Assembly: GCA_965249615.1 (NCBI GenBank)
Contig: CBDFMI010000006.1
Location: 62,001-126,000 of the forward strand
Direction: 5' to 3'
DNA length: 64,000 nt
Source: G963555815 sp965249615 [NCBI: bacterium]
GTDB taxonomy: Bacteria; UBA8248; JACPRG01
The position numbers and the translations under genes were made by a program. The notes beneath the pieces are model-generated. The model was not told the origin of the DNA. It saw nothing but the letters and a program-made list of their open reading frames with translations, and did not search any database. Each line of letters starts with the position of its first letter. Positions within the stretch are counted from its first letter, which is position 1. Positions 8,672-17,514 of this stretch are shown here, in pieces.

Positions 8672-11461
8672 CTACGAGCACCCGCTGGTGGCACCACAGT
8701 TGTAGCAGCGGTAGCAGGAGCCGTTTCGGACCATGGTGGAGCCGCACTCGTGGCAGGGAGGCGCGTCCGCCTGGGCCAAAAAGATCTGTCGCTCGGCCTC
8801 CGCGAGGACCGTCGCCTGGCCGCCCGTCAGATCCGCTTCTGTTTTCAGCCCTTCTGGGGCGGGCTCCACGGTGGTCGACTGCTCGTCGGGCGTCAAAAAC
8901 TTCATCCCGAGCCACCGGAAGATGTAGTCCATGAGGCTCTTGGCGTGACGTATCTGGGGGTTGTTGGTCCAGCCAGAGGGCTCAAAGCGCGTGTGGCTGA
9001 ACTTGTCCACGAGGACTTTGATGGGGACCCCGTACTGAAGGGCGATGGAGATGGCCGTCGCAAAGGTGTCCATAAGACCCGAGATGAAGGACCCTTCCTT
9101 GGCCATCGTGATAAAAATCTCCCCCGGGCTTCCATCATCATACTTCCCGACGTGGATATATCCCTCGTGGCCCCCGACGCTGAATTTATGTCCGATGGTG
9201 GGCCGCTCGTCGGGAAGGCGCTTTCGGATGGGGCGAAGGCCCTCTTTCTCCTTTGCCCCTTCCTTTAGAGACGTATTGAGGGGCTGGGTCCGCTTGCAGC
9301 CATCCCGGTAGATGGCGATGGCCTTCAGCCCCAGCTTCCAGGAGTCGATGTAGGCGCGGCTGATATCCTCGGAGGTAGCCTCGCCCGGCATGTTGACGGT
9401 CTTGCTGATGGCCCCCGAGATGAAGGGTTGAACGGCCCCCATCATCCGGACGTGGCCCATGTAGTGAATGCTCCGGACCCCGTTGGCCGGTGTGAAGGCG
9501 CAGTCGAAGACGGGAAGGTGCTCTTCCTTGAGGTGGGACGCCCCCTCGATGGTGTCGCTCTCGTCAATGTACGAGAGGATCTCCGCCACCTCTTCCTCGG
9601 TGTATTCCAGGTGCCGGAGGGCCTCAGGAACGGTCTGGTTCACGATCTTGAGAACGCCGCCGCCCACAAGTTTTTTGTATTTGACGAGGGCGATGTCGGG
9701 CTCCACCCCCGTCGTGTCACAGTCCATCATGAAGCCAATCGTCCCGGTGGGGGCGAGGACCGTCGCCTGGGAGTTCCGGTAGCCATATTTCGTGCCCAAC
9801 ACCAGGGCCTCGTCCCAGACGGATCGGGCGGCCTCCAGAAGCGGCTCCGTCGCCAAGAGGTCCTTCGGCGAGAGCCCATTTTCGACGCCCTCAAGGGCGG
9901 CCCTGTGCTTCCCCATCACCCGGAGCATGGCCCTCGAATTTTTCTCAAAGCCGGAGAAGGGATCGGTATGGGCGGCTATCTCGGCCGACATCCGGTAGGC
10001 CTCGCCCGTCATCAGGCCTGTGATGGCTGCCGCCATGGCCCTTCCGGCGGCGCTGTCATAGGGGATGCCCCGGGCCATCAGGAGGGCCCCCAGATTCGCG
10101 TAGCCAAGGCCGAGGGGCCGGTAGTCGTGGCTGTTTTGCTCGATGGCGGGGGTCGGATAGCTGGCGTTATCGACGAGGATCTCCTGGGCGGTGATCGTGA
10201 TGCGGACGGCCTGTCGGAAGGCGTCGACGTCAAAGTTCCCGGCCTCGTCCCGGAACTTCATCAGGTTCAAAGAGGCGAGGTTGCAGGCGGTATCGTCCAG
10301 GAACATGTATTCGCTACAGGGGTTGCTGGCATTGATGGGGGCCGTCTCGGGACAGGTGTGCCAGGCGTTGACAGTCGTGTGGAACTGCATTCCCGGATCC
10401 CCGCAAACCCAGGCGGCCTCTGCGATCTGTCTCATCAGGTCCCGGGCCCGGCAGGTGTCGACGACGCGGTCGGGCTCAGTCACGGCCTTCGTCCGCCAGA
10501 GATCATCCTCCAGGACGGCGTGCATGAACTCGTCGGCAACCCGGACGCTGTTATTGCTGTTCTGGAAGAAGACTGACTGATAGGCCACCCCGTTGAAGGA
10601 ACCGTCGTAGCCTGCGTCGATGAGGGCCCAGGCCTTCTTCTCCTCCTCGGCCTTACAGTTGATGAATTCCTCGATGTCGGGGTGACCGATGTTTAGGATG
10701 ACCATCTTGGCGGCCCGCCGGGTCTTCCCGCCCGATTTGATGACGCCCGCGAAGGCGTCGTATCCCTTCATAAAGGACACGGGGCCAGAAGGCTCACCCC
10801 CATTGGAGAGGACCTCCCTGGAGGACCGAATGGGAGAGAGATTGGTGCCGGTGCCCGAGCCATATTTGAAGAGCATCCCCTCAGTTCGGGTCAGACGAAG
10901 GATAGAGTCCATGTTGTCTTCGACGGAGTTGATGAAGCAGGCGGAGCACTGGGGGCGGGGCTCAAGACCCACATTGAACCAGACCGGGCTGTTGAAGGCG
11001 GCCATCTGGTTGACGAGGAGGTGGGTCAGCTCGGCCTCGAAGGTGTCGGCATCCTCAGAGGTGTCAAAATAACCTCCCTGCCTGCCCCATTGCGAGATGG
11101 TCTTCGCCACCCGATCCACCAGCTGCTTGACGCTGTGTTCCCGCTTTGACGGGTCCTGGGACTTCTTGAAATATTTCGAGACCACCACGTTGGTGGCCAG
11201 CATGGACCAGCTTTTGGGGATTTCGAGCTCCTTCTGCTCGAAGATCTTCTCCCCCTTTTCGTTCGTGATGAGGGCGGTCCGCGGCTCCCATCCACCTTCG
11301 ATGACGTCATAGGGATGTAGGGCAGAATCGGTAAAACGGCGGGCGAATTTCAGGCCCCCTTCTAGCCGGGGTCTTTCCTGCGCTTCAACCTCTGTTTTTT
11401 TTACTTCTTGCCTCCCGACACCTTCCCCGCCTTGAGCGACCTGTCCCTTCTCCCTTGGCAC
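8672..11461 (-). CDS. nrdJ: Vitamin B12-dependent ribonucleotide reductase (class II)
   Basis: The 929-residue enzyme reduces ribonucleotides to deoxyribonucleotides with adenosylcobalamin as radical source. The core shows FNVGLEPRPQCSACFINS (first redox Cys), FKYGSGTGTNLSPIRSS, the radical-Cys motif NPCSEYMFLDDTACNLASLNL near residue 380, and LAPTGTIGFMMDCDTTGVEPD. The last 30 residues form a zinc-ribbon-like tail with CHECGS and CYNCG, typical of this NrdJ type and thought to help re-reduce the active site. The N-terminal 50 residues are charged and poorly conserved. No class I or III reductase is visible nearby, so dNTP synthesis, and the neighbouring dcd gene's pathway, may depend on cobalamin. 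Confidence 0.97.
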   Translation of the reverse strand: MPREKGQVAQGGEGVGRQEVKKTEVEAQERPRLEGGLKFARRFTDSALHPYDVIEGGWEPRTALITNEKGEKIFEQKELEIPKSWSMLATNVVVSKYFKKSQDPSKREHSVKQLVDRVAKTISQWGRQGGYFDTSEDADTFEAELTHLLVNQMAAFNSPVWFNVGLEPRPQCSACFINSVEDNMDSILRLTRTEGMLFKYGSGTGTNLSPIRSSREVLSNGGEPSGPVSFMKGYDAFAGVIKSGGKTRRAAKMVILNIGHPDIEEFINCKAEEEKKAWALIDAGYDGSFNGVAYQSVFFQNSNNSVRVADEFMHAVLEDDLWRTKAVTEPDRVVDTCRARDLMRQIAEAAWVCGDPGMQFHTTVNAWHTCPETAPINASNPCSEYMFLDDTACNLASLNLMKFRDEAGNFDVDAFRQAVRITITAQEILVDNASYPTPAIEQNSHDYRPLGLGYANLGALLMARGIPYDSAAGRAMAAAITGLMTGEAYRMSAEIAAHTDPFSGFEKNSRAMLRVMGKHRAALEGVENGLSPKDLLATEPLLEAARSVWDEALVLGTKYGYRNSQATVLAPTGTIGFMMDCDTTGVEPDIALVKYKKLVGGGVLKIVNQTVPEALRHLEYTEEEVAEILSYIDESDTIEGASHLKEEHLPVFDCAFTPANGVRSIHYMGHVRMMGAVQPFISGAISKTVNMPGEATSEDISRAYIDSWKLGLKAIAIYRDGCKRTQPLNTSLKEGAKEKEGLRPIRKRLPDERPTIGHKFSVGGHEGYIHVGKYDDGSPGEIFITMAKEGSFISGLMDTFATAISIALQYGVPIKVLVDKFSHTRFEPSGWTNNPQIRHAKSLMDYIFRWLGMKFLTPDEQSTTVEPAPEGLKTEADLTGGQATVLAEAERQIFLAQADAPPCHECGSTMVRNGSCYRCYNCGATSGCS

Positions 11462-11474
11462 TAAGCCCCCCTTT

Positions 11475-11732
11475 CTATCTAGTAGGATAGATTTTGTATC
11501 TGTACCCGTCAGACCAGATATGAAGATTTCTCCCAGCTTCTCTTATCCTGTCCCTTGCATCTTCATATTCTTCAAGACATCGAGACATGTACTCATTGTC
11601 ACGACCTTGCCAGAAGCGATCTTTTTCTTCCAATTTTGTCAAATTCTTACAGATCGGACAGTTAGGTATCTGCATAAGTGGCCTCATTTTTCTTACTTCA
11701 TTCCTTCTTTCAAATTTGGGTTGTTCTGACAA
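11475..11732 (-). CDS. Hypothetical small protein with a CPIC motif
   Basis: I do not recognise this 85-residue protein. It has one CPICKNL half-knuckle near residue 25, then a charged helical region rich in Asp, Glu and Arg, and an aromatic end (WSDGYRYKIYP). It ends 13 bp before the nrdJ start and could be co-transcribed with it. It is more AT-rich than its neighbours, which may mean recent acquisition. The start is a TTG; an ATG at 11687 would give 70 residues and keep the whole motif. Coding is likely but not certain. Confidence 0.55.
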   Translation of the reverse strand: MSEQPKFERRNEVRKMRPLMQIPNCPICKNLTKLEEKDRFWQGRDNEYMSRCLEEYEDARDRIREAGRNLHIWSDGYRYKIYPTR

Positions 11733-11744
11733 CTCTGGGCAAAA

Positions 11745-11764
11745 AGAAGACTGGAGAAGACTGG
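11745..11764. repeat. Two tandem copies of a 10-bp unit
   Basis: AGAAGACTGG is repeated twice head to tail just upstream of the 85-residue gene on the minus strand. No function is evident. Confidence 0.6.
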
Positions 11765-11800
11765 AAATGAGAAAACCTCCCGCTCTCCCTTTTTTCGACT

Positions 11801-11846
11801 GTTGTGATCCTCCCCAATAGGCAGAATCACAACATCCAGGGGAGGA
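11801..11846. promoter_or_regulatory. Interleaved inverted repeats, possible pseudoknot RNA leader
   Basis: Two perfect 8-bp inverted repeats interlock. GTTGTGAT (11801-11808) pairs with ATCACAAC (11826-11833), while TCCTCCCC (11808-11815) pairs with GGGGAGGA (11839-11846). The order a-b-a'-b' is that of an H-type pseudoknot on either transcript. It lies about 70 nt upstream of the 85-residue gene (minus strand) and about 130 nt upstream of the methyltransferase gene (plus strand). I could not match it to a named riboswitch. Confidence 0.4.
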
Positions 11847-11977
11847 CCCCTATCTTCAACACAATATTCTGTGTGTCAAGCAAAAAGTACGCGATAGCCC
11901 GACGGTGAAGTTTGGAAGGGCCAACGGTGGGGCTAATTTGTTAGAATGCACCCCGTCTTTATGAAAAAAGGAGGAGC

Positions 11978-12847
11978 ATGAGACCAGTCGCTGAGATGTA
12001 CAGCCGTCACCCCTTCCCCAAGCGAAGCTCGGAGGGGGTGCGAAAAATGACCCGCTACTTCGCCGAGGAGCTTTCACGCCTGGGAGTCTCTCTCGAATCC
12101 CTTCAGGGCCAGCCGGTCCTGGACGCGGGATGCGGAACGGGCGAGATCGCTTCCTTCGTCGCCTCAAAAGGTCCTAAAATCTTTGGCCTGGATTTCTCTG
12201 AAGGCTCGCTAAAATACGCCCACGAAACCTCCCCTGAGATCCGTTTCCTTCGCGGTTCCATTTTGGAGCCTCCCCTCAAACCCTCATCTTTCGATTTCAT
12301 CTACTCTCACATGGTGCTTCATCACACGGGAGACCCAGAGCGAGGCGTTCAAAAACTTTCCCGCGCCCTGCGACCTGGAGGACACTTCCTGATCAAGGTT
12401 TTTTCCCTCTTCGGCCGAGGAGGGATGATCAAGGATAAAGGGGCCCTGTGGAGAATACTGTTGGTCCGGGCCCTGGCCAAAGACGTGGAGGCAAGAGTCC
12501 GCTGGGCAGAACGGCTCTTCTACAAACCCCGCCACGAGGAGTCACATGGACTCACGAAGGGCACCTACCTCTACGACAATTTCGGGGTCCCCATTGTTAG
12601 CCATCACACCTACGGGCAGATCCTGAAATGGTTCCGAAGAGCGGGTGTGGAGTATGTGGCGAGTGACCCCCCGATGGAGTTCGGGCGAATGGTAGAAGGT
12701 CTCGGGGGCCGGGGGACACGGTTGAGACATCTTGGGCTCCACCGGGTCCTGCGGAACCCAAATGCCCTCTCGCGGGCCCTCTCTCAGACTGCGATGCTGG
12801 CGATGCAGGGGATCTCGATGGTCTCGGTACTCGGACGAAAAACCTGA
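11978..12847 (+). CDS. Class I SAM-dependent methyltransferase
   Basis: The 289-residue protein has a Rossmann methyltransferase core: motif I VLDAGCGTGEIASF near residue 48, the acidic end of strand 2 in IFGLDFSEGS, motif II FDFIYSHMVLHHTGDPERG and LRPGGHFLIKVF. Its N-terminus (MYSRHPFPKRSSEGVRK) resembles bacterial methyltransferases that act on small or lipid-like acceptors. The acceptor is unknown. A GGAGGAG ribosome binding site precedes the ATG. The gene is alone on the plus strand and converges on murJ. Confidence 0.88.
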   Translation: MRPVAEMYSRHPFPKRSSEGVRKMTRYFAEELSRLGVSLESLQGQPVLDAGCGTGEIASFVASKGPKIFGLDFSEGSLKYAHETSPEIRFLRGSILEPPLKPSSFDFIYSHMVLHHTGDPERGVQKLSRALRPGGHFLIKVFSLFGRGGMIKDKGALWRILLVRALAKDVEARVRWAERLFYKPRHEESHGLTKGTYLYDNFGVPIVSHHTYGQILKWFRRAGVEYVASDPPMEFGRMVEGLGGRGTRLRHLGLHRVLRNPNALSRALSQTAMLAMQGISMVSVLGRKT

Positions 12848-12904
12848 TGGTGGCGCACGCAAAAATCTAGACGGCCCCTCTGGCGTTTCTCCCTCAAGAC
12901 AACC

Positions 12905-14488
12905 TCAAGACGACCGACCCCCCAGGCGCATCCTGACCGCCGCCCAGAGCTGTTGGGCCTCCGGGATTCGAAAGCCCAGAACGAGGACGGCGTAAATCAG
13001 GGCCAATATGGCCACCAACCCCAAGAGTCCGGCCCCCCTCATCCCCAGGGAGGCGCTTGCCACGGGGGGGAGCCACACGATGAGCAGGGCCCCGATCACC
13101 CCCATCGTCGCCCCCGCCAGAAGGGACTTTTTGGTCGAGGCGTTTAAGAAAATTCCCTCAAGCGAGAACTCCCGCCTCAGGTAATGGGTCTGAACGGCCA
13201 CCAGGACAAATTGCCCAATGACATGCGCCAGGGCCACCCCTGCGAAGTCAAAGAGCCAAGGAAGGGTGAAGTTTCCCAAGATGATGGCCCCCTGCCCAGC
13301 GCACAGCGCAATGACGACGACCCGCGTCCTCTGAAGCGCGTAGAGAGAGTTCGTGAAGAGCATCTTGTAGCCGAGGGGAAGGAAGGCCATGAAGTAGAGC
13401 GTGAGGGCCCACGTGGTCTTCGAGCTATCCTGGGCATCAAAGAGGCCCCGCTGGAGAAGAAGGCCCACCACCCAACCGCTGGTGACCATCATCCCAATCG
13501 TGAGGGGCGTGAGCTGAAGGACCAGGGCGCGAGAGGCCTTGAAGAGAAGCTCGCGAAGGTCCCCTAGACGGTCCGCCACCTGGCGCCTAACGAGCTCCGG
13601 AAAGATCACATTGGGAAGCGGCAGGATGAAGAGGGAGGACGCCGCCAGGAAGATTCGCTCGGCATAGGCGAGCGCCGAGAGGCTGCCGGGGGCAAGAAGA
13701 GAGGCCACGAATTTGGTGGACAGGGCCTGGCCCTGCGTGAAGGCCGAACTGATGAAGAATCGGCTCGCCTGCCGGATGATCTCGCGCAACTCTGGCTGTC
13801 GAAGGTCCAGGACAAACCGATAGCGGAAACCCTGGCTTCTAAGTACGAGACCCAGGCCCAGGAGAAAGGCGGCCGGACCGACGAGGTTCCCCCAGATCCA
13901 AGCGTCTATGCCCCAGGAAGAGGCAAAAAGAGCCACCATGACGATGACCCCGGTGGCGGGCAAAAGGCTCAGAAGAGCTGGAAGGACAAAGAGGTTCAGG
14001 GAGCTCAGGGCGATCATGAGCACACCCGAGAGAGTTTGCGAGACAAGGGCGAAGATGAGGAATCGCAGCACCCGCACACTCAGGGCCGCCCTCTCGGCAT
14101 CAAAGCCGATGCCGATCGCTCGGACAAGAAGGGGCGCAAAGATAAAACCGAGGACGATCAGCACCACATTCAGAATCAGGAGGAGGGTGATCAAGTTGTT
14201 CAGAAGACGCCAGCCCGTCTGGCCCTCCCCCTGCCGGGCGCGGATAAAGATGGCCAAAAAGACGCTCGGGAGAGGCCCGCTTTGGAGGAGCTGGGCGAAG
14301 ACAAGGGGGATGGACTGGGCCAGGAAGAAGGCGTCCGTCAGGCGGCCAGCCCCAAAATGGAAGGCGATGAGGCCGTTGGAGAGGGCGCCCACTACAGCGC
14401 CAACAACCGAGATCAGCGTGAGACCGCTGACGCTCCTCGTCGCCCGCCAGGGCTTCTCAAGGGGCTGATCGGGGGTATCCGCAGACAA
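12905..14488 (-). CDS. murJ: Lipid II flippase MurJ (MviN family)
   Basis: The 527-residue integral membrane protein has about 14 hydrophobic segments and the MOP-superfamily MurJ layout. It shows FHFGAGRLTDAFFLAQSIPLVF near the start, QALSTKFVASLLAPGSLSALAYAER in the middle, and RRGLFDAQDSSKTTWAL, close to the MurJ consensus for transmembrane helix 9. MurJ moves lipid-linked peptidoglycan precursor to the periplasmic face of the inner membrane. Because it lies in an envelope cluster with a glycosyltransferase and a nucleotide-sugar epimerase, it could instead be a flippase paralogue for another glycan. It begins 3 bp after the GT39 gene. Confidence 0.87.
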   Translation of the reverse strand: MSADTPDQPLEKPWRATRSVSGLTLISVVGAVVGALSNGLIAFHFGAGRLTDAFFLAQSIPLVFAQLLQSGPLPSVFLAIFIRARQGEGQTGWRLLNNLITLLLILNVVLIVLGFIFAPLLVRAIGIGFDAERAALSVRVLRFLIFALVSQTLSGVLMIALSSLNLFVLPALLSLLPATGVIVMVALFASSWGIDAWIWGNLVGPAAFLLGLGLVLRSQGFRYRFVLDLRQPELREIIRQASRFFISSAFTQGQALSTKFVASLLAPGSLSALAYAERIFLAASSLFILPLPNVIFPELVRRQVADRLGDLRELLFKASRALVLQLTPLTIGMMVTSGWVVGLLLQRGLFDAQDSSKTTWALTLYFMAFLPLGYKMLFTNSLYALQRTRVVVIALCAGQGAIILGNFTLPWLFDFAGVALAHVIGQFVLVAVQTHYLRREFSLEGIFLNASTKKSLLAGATMGVIGALLIVWLPPVASASLGMRGAGLLGLVAILALIYAVLVLGFRIPEAQQLWAAVRMRLGGRSS

Positions 14489-14491
14489 AGT

Positions 14492-15889
14492 TTACCGAAG
14501 CCCCAAGAGTGAAAAGAGACCCCTCAAGAGGGCGAGGGCACGGTCCACGTCCCAGGCCGCAAGGAGACAGAGGACCACCCAGACGGCCGGCAGCACAAAG
14601 GTGATGGGGCGGGCCCGGCAAAGACGCCAGGTCTGGGTCAGCCCCAGGGCCGAGGCCAGGACCAGAAAAGGCTCAAAGGGCAGGCGAAATCTCGGGTGGC
14701 CATAAAAGAGAAGGGTGGTGAAGTTGAAATATAAAATGGGGGTCAAAAGGAGCCCCCCCCTTCCCCTTCCCCTTCCCCTTCGCCACGCCACCCAGAGGCC
14801 AAGGAGGCCAAAAGGCAAAAGAAGCGTATAACCGAGAAAAAAGTCGATCCCGATGGGGTTCCAGAGGAGCAGAAACTTTCGAAAGAGGAGCTTTGGGACC
14901 CGCGCCGGGTATCCTATCCAGTAATCAAGCCCCATCCTCAGCTGTACTTGATTGCCCTTCACCTCTGAAAGCCCTGAAGCGGGATACTGAGACACGATGG
15001 CTTGGATCTCATCGGCCTTCTCGGCCTTGAGAGTTTCCCGCCCGGCGAGATACTGGCGCTCGCGCTCCGTCAGATTCCTCTCAAGGTCCTGGTCCTGAGG
15101 GGTCACGGGAGCCCACCCCCCGCGTGCCGTGGGGTTGTTCGACTCCCAAAAGACTTGACCCCCCTTGGTGCTGAAGACCCAGCTGTCGTGGATTTGGTAA
15201 TTTCGGATCATCCAAGGGGAGAGAATGACGACAAAGACAAGGAAGGCTCCCCCGAGGCGCCTAGCCTTCTCGCCTACAGTCCACCCGGACCACAAGGCCA
15301 AGTAGGCCAGGACGAAGAAGGGGAATAAGATCCCTGTCCCCTTCACCAGGGCGCTCGCCACCAGGGCCAGGCCAAGCCCGATGAGCCTCGCCGCCGAAGG
15401 GCGCTCCAGGGCGGCCGAGGCCCTCTCCACGGCCAGGACCACCGTAAAGAGAAAGGCCGTCTCCGCCAGGATGAATCCAGGTCCGAAGTAGATGAGGAAA
15501 TTTGGATAAATGGCCGCAAGGCCACCCCCCAGGAGGGCGGCCCTCCCAAAATTCAACCGCTCCCCCAGACGAATGATGAGGAAGACGGTCAAGACGCTCA
15601 AGAGGGCTTGAAGGATGCGGACGGCCAGGTGGGAGTGATTGAAGATGAAATAAGTGCCCGCCAGAAAGACGGGGTAGAGGGGAAGCCGGTCAGATCGACG
15701 GACCTCACCCCCTGTCTCGTACTGGTACCCCTGACCGGAGAGGAGAGAGAGGGCGTATCCCTCATACTCCAATCCGTCGGAGACTGGAGGTCCCCCCCCA
15801 GCCTGAATCGAAACCCCGAGACGCAGCAGGAGAGCCGCCAGGAGAATGACGATGAGGATTTTTGGCCTTTCCATCCAGACCCGATTCAC
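14492..15889 (-). CDS. GT39-type (ArnT/PMT_2-like) membrane glycosyltransferase
   Basis: The 465-residue polytopic protein has an N-terminal membrane segment followed by a first periplasmic loop with SDGLEYEGYALSLL, the acidic motif typical of GT-C glycosyltransferases. Repeated hydrophobic segments follow, with RLPLYPVFLAGTYFIF as in PMT_2/ArnT-like enzymes. These enzymes use polyprenyl-phosphate sugars as donors on the periplasmic side. Acceptor and sugar are not predictable. Within the protein, an Arg-Gly run is encoded by a short hexamer repeat (listed separately). The gene directly precedes murJ and follows the epimerase on the minus strand. Confidence 0.82.
   Translation of the reverse strand: MNRVWMERPKILIVILLAALLLRLGVSIQAGGGPPVSDGLEYEGYALSLLSGQGYQYETGGEVRRSDRLPLYPVFLAGTYFIFNHSHLAVRILQALLSVLTVFLIIRLGERLNFGRAALLGGGLAAIYPNFLIYFGPGFILAETAFLFTVVLAVERASAALERPSAARLIGLGLALVASALVKGTGILFPFFVLAYLALWSGWTVGEKARRLGGAFLVFVVILSPWMIRNYQIHDSWVFSTKGGQVFWESNNPTARGGWAPVTPQDQDLERNLTERERQYLAGRETLKAEKADEIQAIVSQYPASGLSEVKGNQVQLRMGLDYWIGYPARVPKLLFRKFLLLWNPIGIDFFLGYTLLLPFGLLGLWVAWRRGRGRGRGGLLLTPILYFNFTTLLFYGHPRFRLPFEPFLVLASALGLTQTWRLCRARPITFVLPAVWVVLCLLAAWDVDRALALLRGLFSLLGLR
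14753..14780. repeat. C8 run plus three TTCCCC hexamers inside the GT39 gene
   Basis: A run of eight C is followed by three TTCCCC hexamers and a partial fourth. It encodes the alternating Arg-Gly stretch RGRGRGRGG in a cytoplasmic or loop segment. Hexamer gain or loss would keep frame, while slippage in the C8 run would break it. Confidence 0.7.
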
Positions 15890-15940
15890 GCCATGAGGGG
15901 AATTTCCAAGACGGGAGGGCTGCTGGCCAGACCCGCCTCC

Positions 15941-16975
15941 TTAAGCGAAGACTGTGCGCAGCAGGTCCTGGTTCTCGACGACCCAGGCGTAAAGGCGCTG
16001 AACCCCTTTCTTCGGACTCACCCGCGGTTTCCAGTTAAGCTCTCTCGACGCCTTGTCAATATTGCAGATGAAGACGGGCTGATCCCCGGGTCGCCAGTCC
16101 TCAAATGAGTAAGGGATCTTGCGGCCGGCGAGATCTTCCAGGATGGCGATAAGCTCGAGAAGGGAGAGGACGTTCTGAGGTCCGCCCCCAAAATTGTAGA
16201 TCTTCCCAGAGGCCTGGTCGATCTGATCGAGGGCCACACGATAGCCCTCCACCATGTCATCGATGAAGAGAAGGTCTCGCACCTGTTTGCCGTCGCCGTA
16301 GATGACGATGGGCTTTCCCAGGACGGCAGCGATAGTGAACCAAGCGACCCAGCCCTGGTCCTCGACGCCAAACTGCCGATGGCCATAGATGCAGGACTGT
16401 CGTAAGACGACGGTCCTGAGCCCGTAGATCCGCCCGTAGTCCCGGACATACTGGTCAGCGGCGCCCTTGGAGCATCCGTAGGGGGAGTGGAAATCAAGTT
16501 GGTGGTCCTCGCCAATCCCGCCGGGAAGGTCGCGGAACGTATGACGGTTGTCTCGCTCCACGACGGTCACTCCCTCCAAGCCGCCGTAAACCTTGTTCGT
16601 GGAGGCGAAGAGAAAGACGGGGTCCCCTTTGGAAAGCCGCGCGGCCTCCAGGAGGTTGAAGGTCCCCAGGGCGTTGACCTCGAAATCCTCCCGGGGGTCT
16701 TGAACCGATGTGGTGACGGCCACCTGAGAGGCGAGATGAACGATGGCGTCCAGACGTGGGTGTTGCCCGATGGCCTCACGGACGGCGGCCGCGTCTCGGA
16801 TATCAACCTGGACGAAATCAATGGAACCCTGCTCTTGAAGCCAAGCCAGGTTCAGCTTGGCCCCTTTTCGGCTCAGGTTGTCGAGGACGACGACTCGGTG
16901 ACCAAGCTCAAGAAATCTCTGGGCCGTGTTGCAACCGATGAACCCCGCACCGCCCGAGATGAGGACCTCTCCCAC
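15941..16975 (-). CDS. NAD-dependent nucleotide-sugar epimerase (CDP-tyvelose/paratose 2-epimerase type)
   Basis: About 344 residues of an extended short-chain dehydrogenase. The N-terminal NAD site is VLISGGAGFIGCNTAQ, and catalytic Ser-Tyr-xxx-Lys is seen as FASTNKVYG and SPYGCSKGAADQYVRDYGRIYG. The HTFRDLPGGIGEDHQLDFHSPYG block and the late FEDWRPGDQPVF fit the RfbE/CDP-paratose 2-epimerase branch better than plain UDP-glucose 4-epimerase. The GTG at 16975 is preferred because GGGGAGAGG lies just upstream and it begins directly at the NAD motif; a longer ATG reading from 17110 adds 45 residues with no family match. It likely makes a sugar for a surface glycan. Confidence 0.85.
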   Translation of the reverse strand: MGEVLISGGAGFIGCNTAQRFLELGHRVVVLDNLSRKGAKLNLAWLQEQGSIDFVQVDIRDAAAVREAIGQHPRLDAIVHLASQVAVTTSVQDPREDFEVNALGTFNLLEAARLSKGDPVFLFASTNKVYGGLEGVTVVERDNRHTFRDLPGGIGEDHQLDFHSPYGCSKGAADQYVRDYGRIYGLRTVVLRQSCIYGHRQFGVEDQGWVAWFTIAAVLGKPIVIYGDGKQVRDLLFIDDMVEGYRVALDQIDQASGKIYNFGGGPQNVLSLLELIAILEDLAGRKIPYSFEDWRPGDQPVFICNIDKASRELNWKPRVSPKKGVQRLYAWVVENQDLLRTVFA

Positions 16976-17219
16976 TGCCTCTCCCCTGCCCCAAGGGGCT
17001 AGCTGGCTGTCCCGCCTCAGCGAGAAGAAAACCCCTCTGCGAGGGATGCAAAACCGTAGCACGCAGGTCCATTGACTGTCAACGAATCCGGCCTCACCAG
17101 ATCCGGCCATACCTTCCTATGGCCGGGTCAGCGGGAGAAGACTATACTGATCCATGAGCGCAAGAAGTAAGATGTCCGAAGATCCTCCACGTGGTCCGAG
17201 TGGGCTGAAGGGGGTGGCG

Positions 17220-17402
17220 ATGAGAAACTATGAGGTGGAATACACAGTGGTCGGCAAGGTGGCGGTGGAGGCCGACAACCCGGAGGAGGCCGGAAAGCGC
17301 GCCCAGTCCCTCAGTCAAGACAGACTGCTGGAAGGGCTCGATTGGGAGACCCTCAAGTTTAGCGGCGCCTTTGAGGCCGAGGTCGGAGGCGAAGGGGGCT
17401 AG
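17220..17402 (+). CDS. Hypothetical small protein
   Basis: A 60-residue protein starting at the ATG at 17220, preceded by AAGGGGGTGG at good distance. It has a strand-helix-strand look (NYEVEYTVVGKVAVEADNPE, then EEAGKRAQSLSQ, then a short strand), which resembles small ferredoxin-like folds. I do not recognise a family. A longer start at 17154 is possible but has no extra support. It sits alone upstream of addB. Confidence 0.6.
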   Translation: MRNYEVEYTVVGKVAVEADNPEEAGKRAQSLSQDRLLEGLDWETLKFSGAFEAEVGGEGG

Positions 17403-17514
17403 CCCGTGAGCCAGGGGAGGCTCTTTCGGGGCACCGCCCTTCAGCTTTAGTTGCCATTCACATCCCAGACATCACCACCTGACGACAAAGACGGGTGCTC
17501 CTGGAGGCCCCAAG

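Noticed and set aside
9428-10576. Long plus-strand frame of 382 codons opposite nrdJ
   Set aside because: It is the antisense shadow of a high-GC gene with full NrdJ motifs; its translation is repetitive and family-free.
12890-12912. Direct repeat CCTCAAGAC twice between the methyltransferase and murJ
   Set aside because: Only 9 bp twice in a GC-rich gap; not enough to support a site.
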